A DNA stretch of 64,000 nucleotides from an uncultured Christensenella sp. Lineage in GTDB: Bacteria > Bacillota > Clostridia > Christensenellales > Pumilibacteraceae. Within the stretch, counting starts at the first letter, position 1. Every line of letters starts with the position of its first letter. The position numbers and the translations under genes were made by a program. The stretch covers positions 20,864-84,863 of the forward strand of contig CAJTND010000005.1 in the NCBI GenBank assembly GCA_910577995.1, written 5' to 3'. This document shows positions 1 through 11,800 of the stretch, in pieces. The notes beneath the pieces are model-generated. The model ran no database searches, was not told where the DNA came from, and worked only from the letters and a program-made list of their open reading frames with translations.

Positions 1-489
1 GAGCTCATCCGCATGCGCGACCGCGTGCACAACAAAGCCAATGCGGCTACGCGCGATCAGGTCGTCAAGTCCAAGATGAAGATGGAAGATCCCAAGTACG
101 CCAAGATGTACAACGATATGCGCAAGGCTCAGCGTCAAAACGACGGTATGGGCATCAACAGCATGGGCGTAAACAGTACAGGCGTCATACTCGAGAGCAT
201 GTCTCAGCCCGGAGAGGACTTAGACAAGAAGGGCAAAAAGAAGAAAAAGAAAGGCGGCAAAAAGTCCATAGCCGAGCTTAAAGCCGAGCTCGAAGCCAAG
301 AAGGCTGCTTTCGCGCAGGCTCAGAACGGCGAGCCCGTAAATACCTACGGCGCGGATATGGGCATGCAAGGCGGCGCGCCGTTCGAGCCATACGGCGCTC
401 AAAACGGCGGTTTCGGCGCGCCTAACGACGGATATGCCGCACCCGACATCGACAATACGATAGTCTTCGACGTCGACGGGCAGGGTTAA
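1..489 (+). CDS. C-terminal part of an unidentified protein (5' truncated)
   Basis: The reading frame is open from the first base of the window, so the true start lies upstream; an in-frame ATG at 13 is probably internal. The visible part is charged and low in complexity: a basic helical stretch, a lysine block (GKKKKKKGGKK), a short predicted helix (SIAELKAELEAKKAAF) and a Gly/Ala/Tyr/Pro-rich tail ending in acidic residues. It looks like a disordered cytoplasmic tail. It stops 11 nt before the next gene and may share its transcript. I do not recognise a family and propose no function. Confidence 0.7.
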   Translation, partial: ELIRMRDRVHNKANAATRDQVVKSKMKMEDPKYAKMYNDMRKAQRQNDGMGINSMGVNSTGVILESMSQPGEDLDKKGKKKKKKGGKKSIAELKAELEAKKAAFAQAQNGEPVNTYGADMGMQGGAPFEPYGAQNGGFGAPNDGYAAPDIDNTIVFDVDGQG

Positions 490-500
490 GGAGCGGTACT

Positions 501-3500
501 ATGCAGAAAACATCGATAAAACGTAATATATTGCTCATACTCATCGCGGCGATACTTGCGGCGGCGTTCGTATTCGTTTCGTCGTTCGCGCTCGCCCGCA
601 GCTCGGCTGCCGAGGGCAACAACGCAGGTTCGATAGTCGACGCCAATCCAGACGTCGATCTTATTCTCGACGTCAACGGCGAGGATGCGACCAAAGTCAG
701 CGAGCTCGTCGACGCTATGCAGAACGACCAGATAAATACCACGGTCGCGTCTAACAACTCCAAAAACATCAAGACCCGCGTGCTTACGAGCAGGGTGGTC
801 GTTACGGAGTATAACGCCAAGCACTCCAACGCGATTACCAACGTATCGAGCTGGAGGTTCGACGATCAGTCAGTCAAAAACGGAAGCCACGCTTTCGATG
901 TGTCGTTCTCGGGCACGAGCCAAATAATCATAAAGGCAGTCAAGGCTACATCGAGCGAAAACGGCGGCAGATTCTCCGTCGGAATGACTGACGGCAGCCG
1001 CAAGATCACGGTATTCTTCAAGGTCCGCGTTCGCAGCACGCTCGCGCAGTACAACAGATTCGGATCGACGAGCAACGACAACATGCTTTATGTCGGCGGC
1101 GTCGTTTCCGGCGTGAACGGCGACGTGGAGGAAACAGTAACGCCTTTCGAGATATCCAACTTCGCAAATGTAACCATAAGGCTCAACGAGTACCTTGTCG
1201 GCAGAGCGTTGTACATGGACAAGGAGCGTAAGCAGCCTATAAAGATGGGCTCTACGGGCACGTTCTGGACGGTGTCGTCGGCGGATAACTTCGTTATCAA
1301 CGCGAGCGACAATTCCGCATCGAGCGGTCTCGGCTTTGTGTCGGGCGCGTTTACCAACGTGCTCGCCGTCAATCCGACGGCGGAAGCGTCGTTCGCGCCG
1401 TATATACTCGCTAAAACGACCCTTCGATCCAACATCATCAACGACTATACCTATACGCTTTATCCCGAGCTTGCCAACGACCCCGATGCGCGTGCCGCCA
1501 AGTTCTGGGAAGAAACGCACTATGTAAAGATACGGTTCAAGACGGTGGGCGCGGCGGCTACCGACCAGCCTTACACGATAAATATCCCCGTAAGGTTCAA
1601 GCCTTCTAATCCGCAGACGAAGTCCGTCAATTCGCAGGATTTCGCGCTCAATGTGTCGTCTCAGTATTATAAAAATCTGTCCGACGGCAAATACTACAAC
1701 AAGGCGGGCGAGGTGCAGGACAACCTTGCCTCCGACGCCGGCTTCAACTCTATAATAATCCGTCCGTCCGACCTCGTGGAATATTCCGCGCCGTCGTCGT
1801 ATTCCAATCTGCCCGGCAAGGAGATAATGGTTTTCTCCGCGACGGACACCACGGGCTTAAAGGATATCGATTCCAACGTTTCGACGTATGACAACGCGTT
1901 TTACAGCATAGAAAAGTACGGCGAGTCTAACGCCACGTCGCCCAATCCGACGGTGCTCAAGCTCACGCTCAAGCAAAACGGCAGCTACGATATCAATTTC
2001 GCCGTCAAGTACTTTACGTCTAACGGCACGCTTTCCGAGAGCCCCATCATAGTCACCGTGCCCGTATCGGGATTCGGTTTCTATGCCGTCAAGATACCCA
2101 ACATCAAGGGCAAGCACGCTGTCAGCTACAATGTTCTCGATACCGATAACAACGCGCTGTTCGCACAGCTCGTAAGCGACGGATATCAGCTCACCGACGC
2201 GGTTTCCAACGACAAGACCAAGCTGATGTGCGAGTTCAACAACCCCATACTCAAGCTTACGCCGCAGACCGAAAATCTGCACGGTCAGGAGATCGTTTCG
2301 CTCACGCTCACGTTTACCAACAGCGACAGTCAGACCGTTACGCTCGTTACCAACGAGATAACGATAGACGTCAATGCCGGCAGCTTTTGGGCGAGGTTCG
2401 ACGATTGGCAGGCATGGCTCATAATCGCGGCGTGCATTATCGCTGGTATCGCGCTGATACTGCTCATCGTGTTCCTGTTCATCCGCGGCGTTTCCAAGCG
2501 CAGGGAAGCGGAGAACGCGACGCAAGCCCCGCTCTCGTCCTACATAGTCAAGCTCAACTCGACTATCGCGGCGACGCAGGCACAGCGGCTCGCGGCGACG
2601 CAGGCGCTCAACCAAGCCAACCAGATGATGCTCGCGGCAGGCACGACCACGACGACGACGGGCGTTGTTCCGCCGACGGGCACTGTGGACACTCTTCAGC
2701 TCGCAACGGGCGTTCCGTCGCAGCCCATGCCCACGGACAGCACGCCCAATAGCGCGCCCGAGCCCGCATATTCCGAGCCGAGGGCGGACAGCAACGAGGA
2801 TCTTATCGCGCTTATCGCCAAGTACATAAGCGACGAAGAACTTTTGGAACGCATCTATACCGAGAAATACGAGCCTAAGGGCATGATACGCCGCACGTTC
2901 TTCAAGTCCAAGGACACGATGACGCGCGAGCTCGATAAAGAAAAAGCGCGCATAATCGAGCGTTACAAGACGCCGATGCCTATGGACGAGGCGATAATGA
3001 GCGAGGCGGAGATACGCGCCGCCGCCGTTTCGTCCGCGCCGCGCGCGAGCGAGCCGCAGGAAGAGGAAGCGCAGGTGTTTGTCATCGACCTCGGCTTCGA
3101 TCCCGATTCGCCGCTCGTGCCCGAAAAGGTCAAGGACGAGTTCTCCGAAGAGAAGATCGATATCGACCTTGCGCCCGAAGAAGCGCGGCTCAATGAGCTG
3201 CTTGCCAAGAGCGAGCTTTTGGAGAAAGAGCTTGCGGAGCTCAAACGCCGTTTGGAAAAGGTCGAGGCGGAAAACAACAAGAACAATTCCGCAGAGGACG
3301 ACGTCAATGCGCGCATAACCGCGCTCACCGAGGAGAACGCGCAGTGCTCCAAGGAGATCGAGGATCTCGAGTTTAAGCTCGCGTCCGCAAAAGCCAAGGA
3401 AAAGGACAAGATCAAGCGCGATATCACGATCAAAGAGGAAAAGGTCACTCGCAACGAGGAGGAGATCACGCGGCTTCGCAACGAGTTCGAGGCGCGCGGC

Positions 3501-5792
3501 GCCAACACGGCGATGCTCACAGAACTCCTCGCGCGCTACAACGCGATGCAGGCGACCAAGATCGCGGAAAAGGACGCTATCGCTTCCGATATCGAAAAAG
3601 CGCAGGCGGACTTCGACGCGTACCAAGAGCGGCTCGCCGTGGTCCAGGCTCGGAAAGAGCTCGAAGCAAAGGTCGAGGGGCTTACGCCCATGCTCGTCAC
3701 CGTCAATACAGACGACTACGAGCTGCGCAACCTCGACGAGGTCATCGCCAAGATGGAGAAGGAACGCGAGGATATCAAGACAAGCGTTGCCGCGGCTAAG
3801 GCTCAGCTCCTCGGCGCTAACGACTTCGACGTTATCAACGACCTCAATACGCAGATCTCGGAGCTCGGCGCAAAGCTTTCCGAAATGGAAAAGGACATCA
3901 CAAAATCGACCAAGCGCAAGTCAGAGCTTAATATCGAGTTCAAGTCGCAGCGCAGGAAAGCCAACGAGTACGTCGAGCAGAACGATATACCGCTCGAGGA
4001 CGTTATCTCGGCAGAAGACAAGGTAATAGGCGATATCGAGCTCAACTCTCTCCGCGCCACGTGCGAGAACGACCGCGAGGAAGCGGAGCACAACGTCGCG
4101 GCGGCGCAGGCTGTATACGACGATCTCTCGGCGTCGTCCAACGATATAACCATGGTCGCCATGGAGATAGCGGCGGATATCAAGGACCTCGAGTCCGAGC
4201 TCGAGACCGTTCAAGCCGAGCTCGACGCGCTCAACGCGCAGATGGAAGTCGCGGGCGACGACGAGAAGCTCATGCTCATGGTCGAGCAGGGCGACAAAGC
4301 CGACAAGGTCGAGGAGCTCAAAGAGCGGCTCAAACAAGCCAACGTCGACGGCACCAAGCGCAAGATGGAAGTGCAGTCCGAGTACGACGAAAAGCTCGAA
4401 GCGGCGCGCAAGGGGCTCGAGGATGCCAACGAGGAGTTCAAGAACGCTTGCGAGAAGTACGATAGGCTCGTCGGCAACACCGATCCGCTCGATCTCATCA
4501 TGTCGGGCAGCGGTATCATAAGCCAGGACCAGAAAAAGCGCGAAGCGGAAAGCTTGAAGAAACAGCTCGAGCGTTCCAAGAACGAGATAGAGCAGGCTCG
4601 GCTTGCCGCGCAGATGGCGCAGATGGAAGCGGAGCAGGCGCGAGTTGACGCTGCCCGCGCATCCGATGCGGCTCGCGAGGAAGCGGAGCGCATGGCGCAG
4701 GAGGCTATAGAAAAAGCCGAAGCGGCAAGGCTCGAGGCGGAAGAGAAAGCGCGTTTGGAGGCGGAAGCCGCAGAGCGTGCAAGGCTGGAAAAAGAAGAAG
4801 CGGAAGAGCGCATGCGCCGCGAAGCCGAAGAGGCTGAGGAGCGCGCGAGGCAGGAAGCGGAAGAAGCGGAACGCCTGCGCTTGGAAGAGGAAGAGCGTTT
4901 GCGCCGCGAAGAGGAGGAAGCCGCAAGGCTCGCCGCCGAAGAACAGGCGAGGCTCGACGCGGAGGAATCCGAGCAGGCGCGTATCGAAGCGGAAGAAGCC
5001 GCAGAGCGTGCAAGACAGGAAGCCGAGGAGGCGGAGCGTCTGCGCTTAGAGGCGGAAGCCGAGCACGAGCGCGAGCTCGAGGAAGCGCGCCGCGAGGCGG
5101 AAGAAGCCGCAGAGCGCGCCAAGCGTGAAGCCGAAGAAGCGGTCGAGCGTGCAAAACGCGAGGCGGAAGAGGCTATACTTGCCGAGGCGGAGGAAGCCAA
5201 GCGCAAGGCTCAGGAAGAGATCGAAGAGATGAAGCGCAAGGCGGAGGAAGAAGCCGAAGCCAAGCGTCTCGAGGAAGAGAACCGTCGGCGCGAGGAAGAA
5301 GAGCGCTTGCAGGCGGAGAACGCGCACAAGGAAGCCGTCGCAAAGAAAGTCGCGGCGCGCAAAGAACAGATCATATCCGTCCGTAACAGGATGAAGGACA
5401 TAACGGGCGAGGAAGACGCTAAGAACATGCGCGAGGAGCTGTTTACACAGCAGCTTTCCTACGACGAGGACGAACGCGGCTCGACCGAGCTCATGGACTT
5501 CTACAACAAGACCATGGACGATATCCAGAACGCGGGCGAGATCGCCAAGCTCAAAGCGGAGAACGCCAAAAAGCCCAAGCGCGTCGTAAGAAAGGTCACC
5601 GAGCGCGTCACGCGCAAGCCCAAGAAAGGCGCAAGACGACCGGGCGCGCGTCGACCCGGCTCGGCAAGACGTCCGTCGAGCGCGGCAGGTGCGCGCAGAC
5701 CGGGCGCGGCGGGCGCAAGACGTCCGTCCGGCGGCGCGGCAAGGCGACCGGGCGCAAGACCGGGCGGCACAAGACCGCCGACGCGGCACTGA
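501..5792 (+). CDS. Giant single-pass membrane protein with long cytoplasmic coiled coil
   Basis: This 1763-residue protein has an N-terminal hydrophobic segment (about 8-33) that could be a signal peptide or anchor. A beta-rich, Ser/Asn/Thr-rich, presumably external region follows to about 636, then a clear membrane segment at about 639-664 ending in positive residues (FIRGVSKRR), which puts the rest in the cytoplasm. Residues about 880-1375 are heptad-like coiled coil. About 1375-1610 is a dense Glu/Arg/Lys/Ala stretch of the kind that forms long single helices. The last 55 or so residues are Arg/Pro/Gly/Ala-rich (repeats such as ARRPGARRPG) and probably disordered, perhaps binding nucleic acid or acidic partners. 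There is no Walker A motif, so it is not an SMC protein. It begins 11 nt after the preceding ORF and 81 nt before the next giant gene. No family recognised; a structural scaffold is an inference. Confidence 0.85.
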   Translation: MQKTSIKRNILLILIAAILAAAFVFVSSFALARSSAAEGNNAGSIVDANPDVDLILDVNGEDATKVSELVDAMQNDQINTTVASNNSKNIKTRVLTSRVVVTEYNAKHSNAITNVSSWRFDDQSVKNGSHAFDVSFSGTSQIIIKAVKATSSENGGRFSVGMTDGSRKITVFFKVRVRSTLAQYNRFGSTSNDNMLYVGGVVSGVNGDVEETVTPFEISNFANVTIRLNEYLVGRALYMDKERKQPIKMGSTGTFWTVSSADNFVINASDNSASSGLGFVSGAFTNVLAVNPTAEASFAPYILAKTTLRSNIINDYTYTLYPELANDPDARAAKFWEETHYVKIRFKTVGAAATDQPYTINIPVRFKPSNPQTKSVNSQDFALNVSSQYYKNLSDGKYYNKAGEVQDNLASDAGFNSIIIRPSDLVEYSAPSSYSNLPGKEIMVFSATDTTGLKDIDSNVSTYDNAFYSIEKYGESNATSPNPTVLKLTLKQNGSYDINFAVKYFTSNGTLSESPIIVTVPVSGFGFYAVKIPNIKGKHAVSYNVLDTDNNALFAQLVSDGYQLTDAVSNDKTKLMCEFNNPILKLTPQTENLHGQEIVSLTLTFTNSDSQTVTLVTNEITIDVNAGSFWARFDDWQAWLIIAACIIAGIALILLIVFLFIRGVSKRREAENATQAPLSSYIVKLNSTIAATQAQRLAATQALNQANQMMLAAGTTTTTTGVVPPTGTVDTLQLATGVPSQPMPTDSTPNSAPEPAYSEPRADSNEDLIALIAKYISDEELLERIYTEKYEPKGMIRRTFFKSKDTMTRELDKEKARIIERYKTPMPMDEAIMSEAEIRAAAVSSAPRASEPQEEEAQVFVIDLGFDPDSPLVPEKVKDEFSEEKIDIDLAPEEARLNELLAKSELLEKELAELKRRLEKVEAENNKNNSAEDDVNARITALTEENAQCSKEIEDLEFKLASAKAKEKDKIKRDITIKEEKVTRNEEEITRLRNEFEARGANTAMLTELLARYNAMQATKIAEKDAIASDIEKAQADFDAYQERLAVVQARKELEAKVEGLTPMLVTVNTDDYELRNLDEVIAKMEKEREDIKTSVAAAKAQLLGANDFDVINDLNTQISELGAKLSEMEKDITKSTKRKSELNIEFKSQRRKANEYVEQNDIPLEDVISAEDKVIGDIELNSLRATCENDREEAEHNVAAAQAVYDDLSASSNDITMVAMEIAADIKDLESELETVQAELDALNAQMEVAGDDEKLMLMVEQGDKADKVEELKERLKQANVDGTKRKMEVQSEYDEKLEAARKGLEDANEEFKNACEKYDRLVGNTDPLDLIMSGSGIISQDQKKREAESLKKQLERSKNEIEQARLAAQMAQMEAEQARVDAARASDAAREEAERMAQEAIEKAEAARLEAEEKARLEAEAAERARLEKEEAEERMRREAEEAEERARQEAEEAERLRLEEEERLRREEEEAARLAAEEQARLDAEESEQARIEAEEAAERARQEAEEAERLRLEAEAEHERELEEARREAEEAAERAKREAEEAVERAKREAEEAILAEAEEAKRKAQEEIEEMKRKAEEEAEAKRLEEENRRREEEERLQAENAHKEAVAKKVAARKEQIISVRNRMKDITGEEDAKNMREELFTQQLSYDEDERGSTELMDFYNKTMDDIQNAGEIAKLKAENAKKPKRVVRKVTERVTRKPKKGARRPGARRPGSARRPSSAAGARRPGAAGARRPSGGAARRPGARPGGTRPPTRH

Positions 5793-5873
5793 GCATCGAG
5801 CCGTTACTAAAGTTAAGTCAGCCGCAAGTGGCGGCGAGCATCAACTCAATAATAAAAATGCGAGGAACATTTT

Positions 5874-8800
5874 ATGGAAAACTTGGACAAGACCACCTTT
5901 TCGATGGAAGATAATCCCGACGAGGAAGTCATAGAAGAACAAGTCATCGAACGCGACGAAGAGTACGAGGACGAGGACGACTACGACGAAGACGAGGATT
6001 ACGGCGACGAAGAGGACTACGACGACGAAGAGGAAGAAGACTACGACGACGAAGAGGACTATGACGACGGTTACAACGACGATTACTACGACGACCGTTT
6101 AGACAAAGTCCTCGACGAGATAGCCGAGCTCAAGCGCGGCATGTCTTCGACTTCCGCACCGTCCACGGCAGTGCAGCCTTTTGCACCGCCGCAGTTTGTG
6201 CCGCAGTATATCTATCAGCCGCCTATGGGCAACGGTCCTGCGGCTGCGAGCAGCGAGGTCGTTATGTATAACGAGATATCGCGTCTGCGCGACGAGCTTG
6301 CCAAGAACCAGAGCAGCCTCGAGATGCAGAAAGAGATATCGCGTATCAAGGACGATATGACGCGCGACCAAAAATTTGCGGAATCGCAATACAACGCAGA
6401 GATCAAGCGTTTGCAGGATCGTATAGACGATCTACTAAAAAACGCGGAAAGCCCTCAAGGTGAGCTTCCGCCGCCTCAGAACGCGGCGCCTGCAAGACTT
6501 GAGGGCGGCAGATCTTCGCTCGATTTCGACAAGCTCCTTTCGATAAACGAGTCCATACTCCGTTCGACCAAGGACAGCGACAGCCGTATCAAGGACGAGA
6601 TATCCAAGCTCAAGGAAAAGCTGGAGGCTATGCCCTCCGCCGACGATCTCAAATCGGCTATGGAGTCGATGAAGAAAGCGTCGGAGACCGCCGACGGGCT
6701 CAACGCCGAAGCAGTTAAAAAGCTCGGTGCGGATATTGCCGCTCTTCGTTCGGCGCTCGGCGGCAAGCAGACCCCGGCCGTCGTATTGCACGACGGCGCG
6801 CTCGATGTTTCGTCGAGCGAGCTTTTGCGTCAGCTCTATGACATCAAGAGCGTGCTCGGCGCATCGTCCGAGGACGCAGTCAAGCGCACACAGACGCTGT
6901 TGGATCTTGTCGGCGAGTTCAAGAAGGTCGCTATCGACGTCGAGTCGCCCGGACTGACGTTCCGCGATAAGCTGCATATAGTTTACGACTACGGCAAAAC
7001 GCTTACCGACAGCGGCGAGCAAGACGCTATCGACCTTATCAACGCGGTCAACGCGCTCATCAAGCGTTTGTCCGCGCAGAAACTCGACCGTACCAATCTT
7101 GCCGATGCCGCGACGTTCCTTGCCGGCAAGGGCACGCCCATTGCGACGCAGGTGCGCGACGGCGCGGAGAAGTTCATAGGTATCCGCGAAAGAGTGGAGA
7201 ACGCGCCGTTCGATCAATTGACTCAGCAGCTCCCCGAGCTTTTGGCGGAGCGCAACAGAGCGGAGAGCAACCGCCGCGAAAAAGAGAACAACGAGCTTTT
7301 TGCCAAGATAACCGACGCACTGCTCAAGGAGAAGCGCGACGAGTCCGCTATCCGCGGTATGGTCGCCAAGCTTTGCGAGCTCGCGATAGGCGACGTCGTC
7401 GACTTTGTGCTTGTGGAGACGCCCGCGTCGTATAAGCCCGTCCACGAAACGCGCGAAGAGACGATATTCACCAAGCTCGCCGAGATCAAGGCGGTGTTCG
7501 ACGAGGCGCTCAATGCGAGCCGTTCGGAGTCCGATGGCGAGACCGAGGAAGAAGAGCAGGGCGAGAACGTCGTCGCGGAAGAGACGGAAAACACCGTTTC
7601 CGTGCTCGACGGCAACGGCACTGCGGATATCCTCAATGCGATAGACGAGCTCAAGATAGCGCTTTCGACAATAGTCGCAAATACCGAAAATTCCGACCGT
7701 TCGATGAACGACGAGGAAGCGTTCGGCTCGGTCGACGTTGCCGACGTGCTGGAAGAACTGCGCTCCAACTACCTCGAGATAGCGTCCAAGCTGGTCGATA
7801 TTTCCGAGCGTATAGCCGAGCCCGCAGAGCCTGCCGCACAGGGGCTTTCCGACGAGGACAAGCTCAAGATGACGGAGGACCTCGAGTTCATCCGCGCGCG
7901 TATGGGCGATCACGGCGACGTGCTCGACAAGATAGAAGAGCTTCATTCCGATATACTCAATATCACCGCATCGCTCGACTTTACCGAGCAGTTCAACTCG
8001 CTGTTGACCGAGATCAACACGCAGTTCGACAAGCTGTACGAGGATCTTTCCGCCGCGCTTATCGAGACGGAGACCAACATAATCAACAGGATGTCCGAAG
8101 CAGGCGGCGCCAACGACGCTATCGAAGCGGCGCGCGCTGACATACTCGCGGACACGCAGTCGATAAAAGACAGCATATTCGTTATCGGCGACATCAAGTC
8201 GGATATACTCAACGACACGCAGACGATACTTTCCGACACGCAGGCGATACGCGACAGCGTGACCGCTGTCGGAGATATCAAGACCGATATCCTCAACGAT
8301 ACGCAGTTGCTTTTGTCCGACACGCAGTCGATAAAAGACACGCTTATACTGATCTCCGACGCAGTTGGCGGCACTCAGCTCGCCGACGCGGTGGAGCAGC
8401 TTCGCAACGACCTTTCGGCTTTTGCCGATCTCACCGCAGTCAACGTCGACGCGTCGACCAATGACAGGATCAAGCTCATCGACGACGTGGCGTTCCTTCG
8501 TGAGTGTGCGGAAGCAGAGCTTGCGGCTAAGGAGCAGGCGGCTCAGACAGCGGAGAGCGATACCGCCGACGCAGAAGCCGACGCTAAGATATACTCGTAT
8601 CTCGACGAGCTCACCGCGCGCGTGGAGGCGCTCGCCGCACTGCCCGACGATATTGCGGTCGTCAAAGACAGCACGTCGGCTGTGCTCGATTCTGTCGCGC
8701 CTATTTCCGACGGTATCGTCACGCTCAACGACGGCATGACCAATCTTTCCGCCGACGTTGCGTCGATCGGCGAGAATGTAAATAAGCTCGCGGGCGACGT

Positions 8801-11800
8801 CACCGTTGCCAACGACAACCTCGCGGTGATAGGCGACAGCGTTTCCGCCGTCAACGACGGTATGAGCGCGATAGCCGCCGATACCGCCGCCGCACGCGAC
8901 GCCGCAGTTGCGGCGCTCGACGCGCTCACGCCCATTTCCGACCGTCTCAACGAGATAATCGGCAAGCTCGACGAAGAGCCGTTCGACGAGGAAGCGGCCG
9001 AAGTCGAAGAGGAACACTTCGACGAGGCTATAAGCGAGGATCTTCTCACTATACGGGAAGGCATCAATACGATACTCGACACTCTGCCGCTCATGCCGCA
9101 GAGCGACGACCTCGTAACGGCGCGCGACAATACTTTCTCCATACTCGACACGCTCACCATGATGCCGCAAAACGACGACATCATCGCGACGCGCGACAAT
9201 GTGGCGGCGCTTATCGACAGTGTGAACGCGCTTTCCGAGAACGTCCGCGCGATCGCCGAGGGACAGAACGAGTCCGCGTCCGACGACCTTGCGGTCATTC
9301 GCGAGAACACCTGCACGATACTCGACAATATGCCGATAGGTTTTGCCGAGGATATCGCGATAGTCCGCGACAACACGGGCACGATGCTCGACAGCCTCGC
9401 GTCGCTCGCGCAGTCGCAGGAGGATATCGTCGCGCTCAGGAACGCCGTCGATTCCAACGGCAACGACCTGCGCCAGATCAAAGAGAAGTTCGAGAACAAG
9501 ACCGACGAAGAGATCGGCGACTCGCTCGCGAGCATATTGCAGGATCTCGGGCTTGTGCTCGATAAGCTCGAAGCGTTCGAGCAGAACGTCGTCACGATCA
9601 AACAGGACCTTGTCGATTCAGTCAACGGTATCCGCGAGGAAGTCCATATCAGCGAGCTCGAAGACAATATCGCGGCAACCGGCATGGACGAGCAGTCGAG
9701 AGAGGCGCTCGTCGGCGAGATAGCCGAGATACGCGAGCGGCTCAACAACCTCGAACAATCCGTGCAGAGCGTCGGCGACGTTAATGCCGCGGCGTTCGAC
9801 GGCATAGTCGCTCAGCTCGAAGAACTGCAAAACGCGGTCGTCGCGCAAGCGCCCGCCGCGCAGAGCGACGACGTACTTCAAGCGCTCAACGACATCAACG
9901 ACAAGCTCAATGCGCTCACGGGCGGCGAGACCGGCGTTGCCGACCCCGCTATCGCCGAGAGCATCGAGCAGATAAAAGACTACATCAACACCAGCCCCGA
10001 CTTCCTCGATGCGATAGCCGCAGACGTTGCGGAGATCAAAGCTCGGCTCGACGGCGGCGCGACGTTCGCGACTGGCGGCGGCGAGCAAGCCGAGTCGGTC
10101 GAGAGCTTGCAGTCGATAGTCGAAGAGCTTGCGCTCATCAAAGAGAAGATCGATCAGGAATCGGAATACGACACCATCGGCGAGATACTTTCGCTCCGCG
10201 ACGACGTAAAGGCGGCGAGGATAGTCGACCAGAACGACGTTTCGGGCGAACTCGAAGCTATCAAGAACGAGCTTGCGGCGATCTCCTCGGGAAACATACT
10301 CGACGAGTTACGCGCGCTCCGCGACGAGATAGCCGCGGTCGGCGCTAACAGCGAAGCCGCGCCCGCACCTACCAACGACGAGCTCAATCTTGTGCTCAAC
10401 GAGATCGTTTCGCTCCGCGACGAGATGTTTGCGTTCAAGGACGAAGTGCTCAGCGCGACCGCCGCGCCCATCGAGGACGAACCCGTAGACGGCGAGACCG
10501 ATGAAGCCGACGACAGCGTCGATACGATACTCGACGAGCTTACCGCGCTCCGTGCGGATCAGACCGCGCTCAGCGGCAATATCGACGAGCTCAAAAACAT
10601 AATCAGCCGCAGAACGACGATAGCGTCGGAGACCGACGGCGACGAGGCTAACGCGGTGACTGCCGCGTCCAATGAGCTCAACGTCGTGCTCAGCGAGATA
10701 ATCAATCTCAAAAACGATATAGAGCGCGTCGAGGACAGCCTTGTGACTGACGGCATAGACGCTCTGTCCGTACAGGTCGAGGAGATACGCGGGCTTATCG
10801 ACGGGCTAACCTCCGAGAGAGAACAGTCCACGCTCGAACAGACCGAAGCGCGCTCCGTCGACGCGACCGACCTTGCGGAGATCAAGCAGTCGATAGACAA
10901 TATCGCGCTCAACACCTCCGCAGTCGATCTCAGCGTGCTCGCCGACCAGATCAACGAGCTCAGCGACGTCATCAACTCCATGCGTCTCGACCGCGAGCAA
11001 GCCGACCTCGAGGAAGGCGTTATTGCCGACGGCGGCTCGGTCGCGGAACAGTTCGATATACTCCATGCGGAAATAGACGAGGTAAAAGCGGCTGTAGGCG
11101 ATCTTTCCGTCACCGACGAGATAGCCGAGCTTCGCGCTCAGCTCGCCGAGCTCCGCGAGGAGAACGCAAAACTGCGCGAGGAGAATTCCGAGGTAGTTGC
11201 GGCAGGCTTCAACGAGCTGCGCGAGGCGATACGCGAAATGTCGCTCGCAGCCGCGCCTGCGGTTTCGGAGAACGGCGATACGTCTTACGCTGCGCTCATC
11301 GACGAGATACGCGGGCTTAAAGAGCAGGTAGCAGCCAATGCCGAAAGGACGCAGGCGGCGACGCTCGACGAGTACACGCTTCAATCCATACGCGACGCGC
11401 TCGCGGGCGCGCAGGGCGATACCGCTCCGCTTTCCGACGAGCTCGCGGAGATACGCGATGAGATAGCACAGCTCCGCTCGCTCACCACGGTCACTGCGGA
11501 GAGCGGCAGTTCGACGGAGATCGCGGCTATACGCGACGAGCTCGGACGGCTCAAACAATCGCTGTCCGATCCCGAGCATATGAGCGCGATAGCCGAGGAC
11601 GTATTCGCTATCAAGTCCGATGTTCAGACGCTGAAAGAAGAACCCGATCTCGGCGTTATCAACGAGATACTCGCACTGCGCGACGAGTTCCAATCGCTCC
11701 GCGAGGAGATAGAGGACGTCAAGCGCGTGGCGAGCGAGACGGACAGCAAGTCCGACGATACGATCCTCGCCGAGGTGCAGTCGCTCCGCGATCAGCTGTT

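Noticed and set aside
1..489. YidC-type insertase tail
   Set aside because: Only a basic, low-complexity tail is visible; nothing in it identifies YidC.
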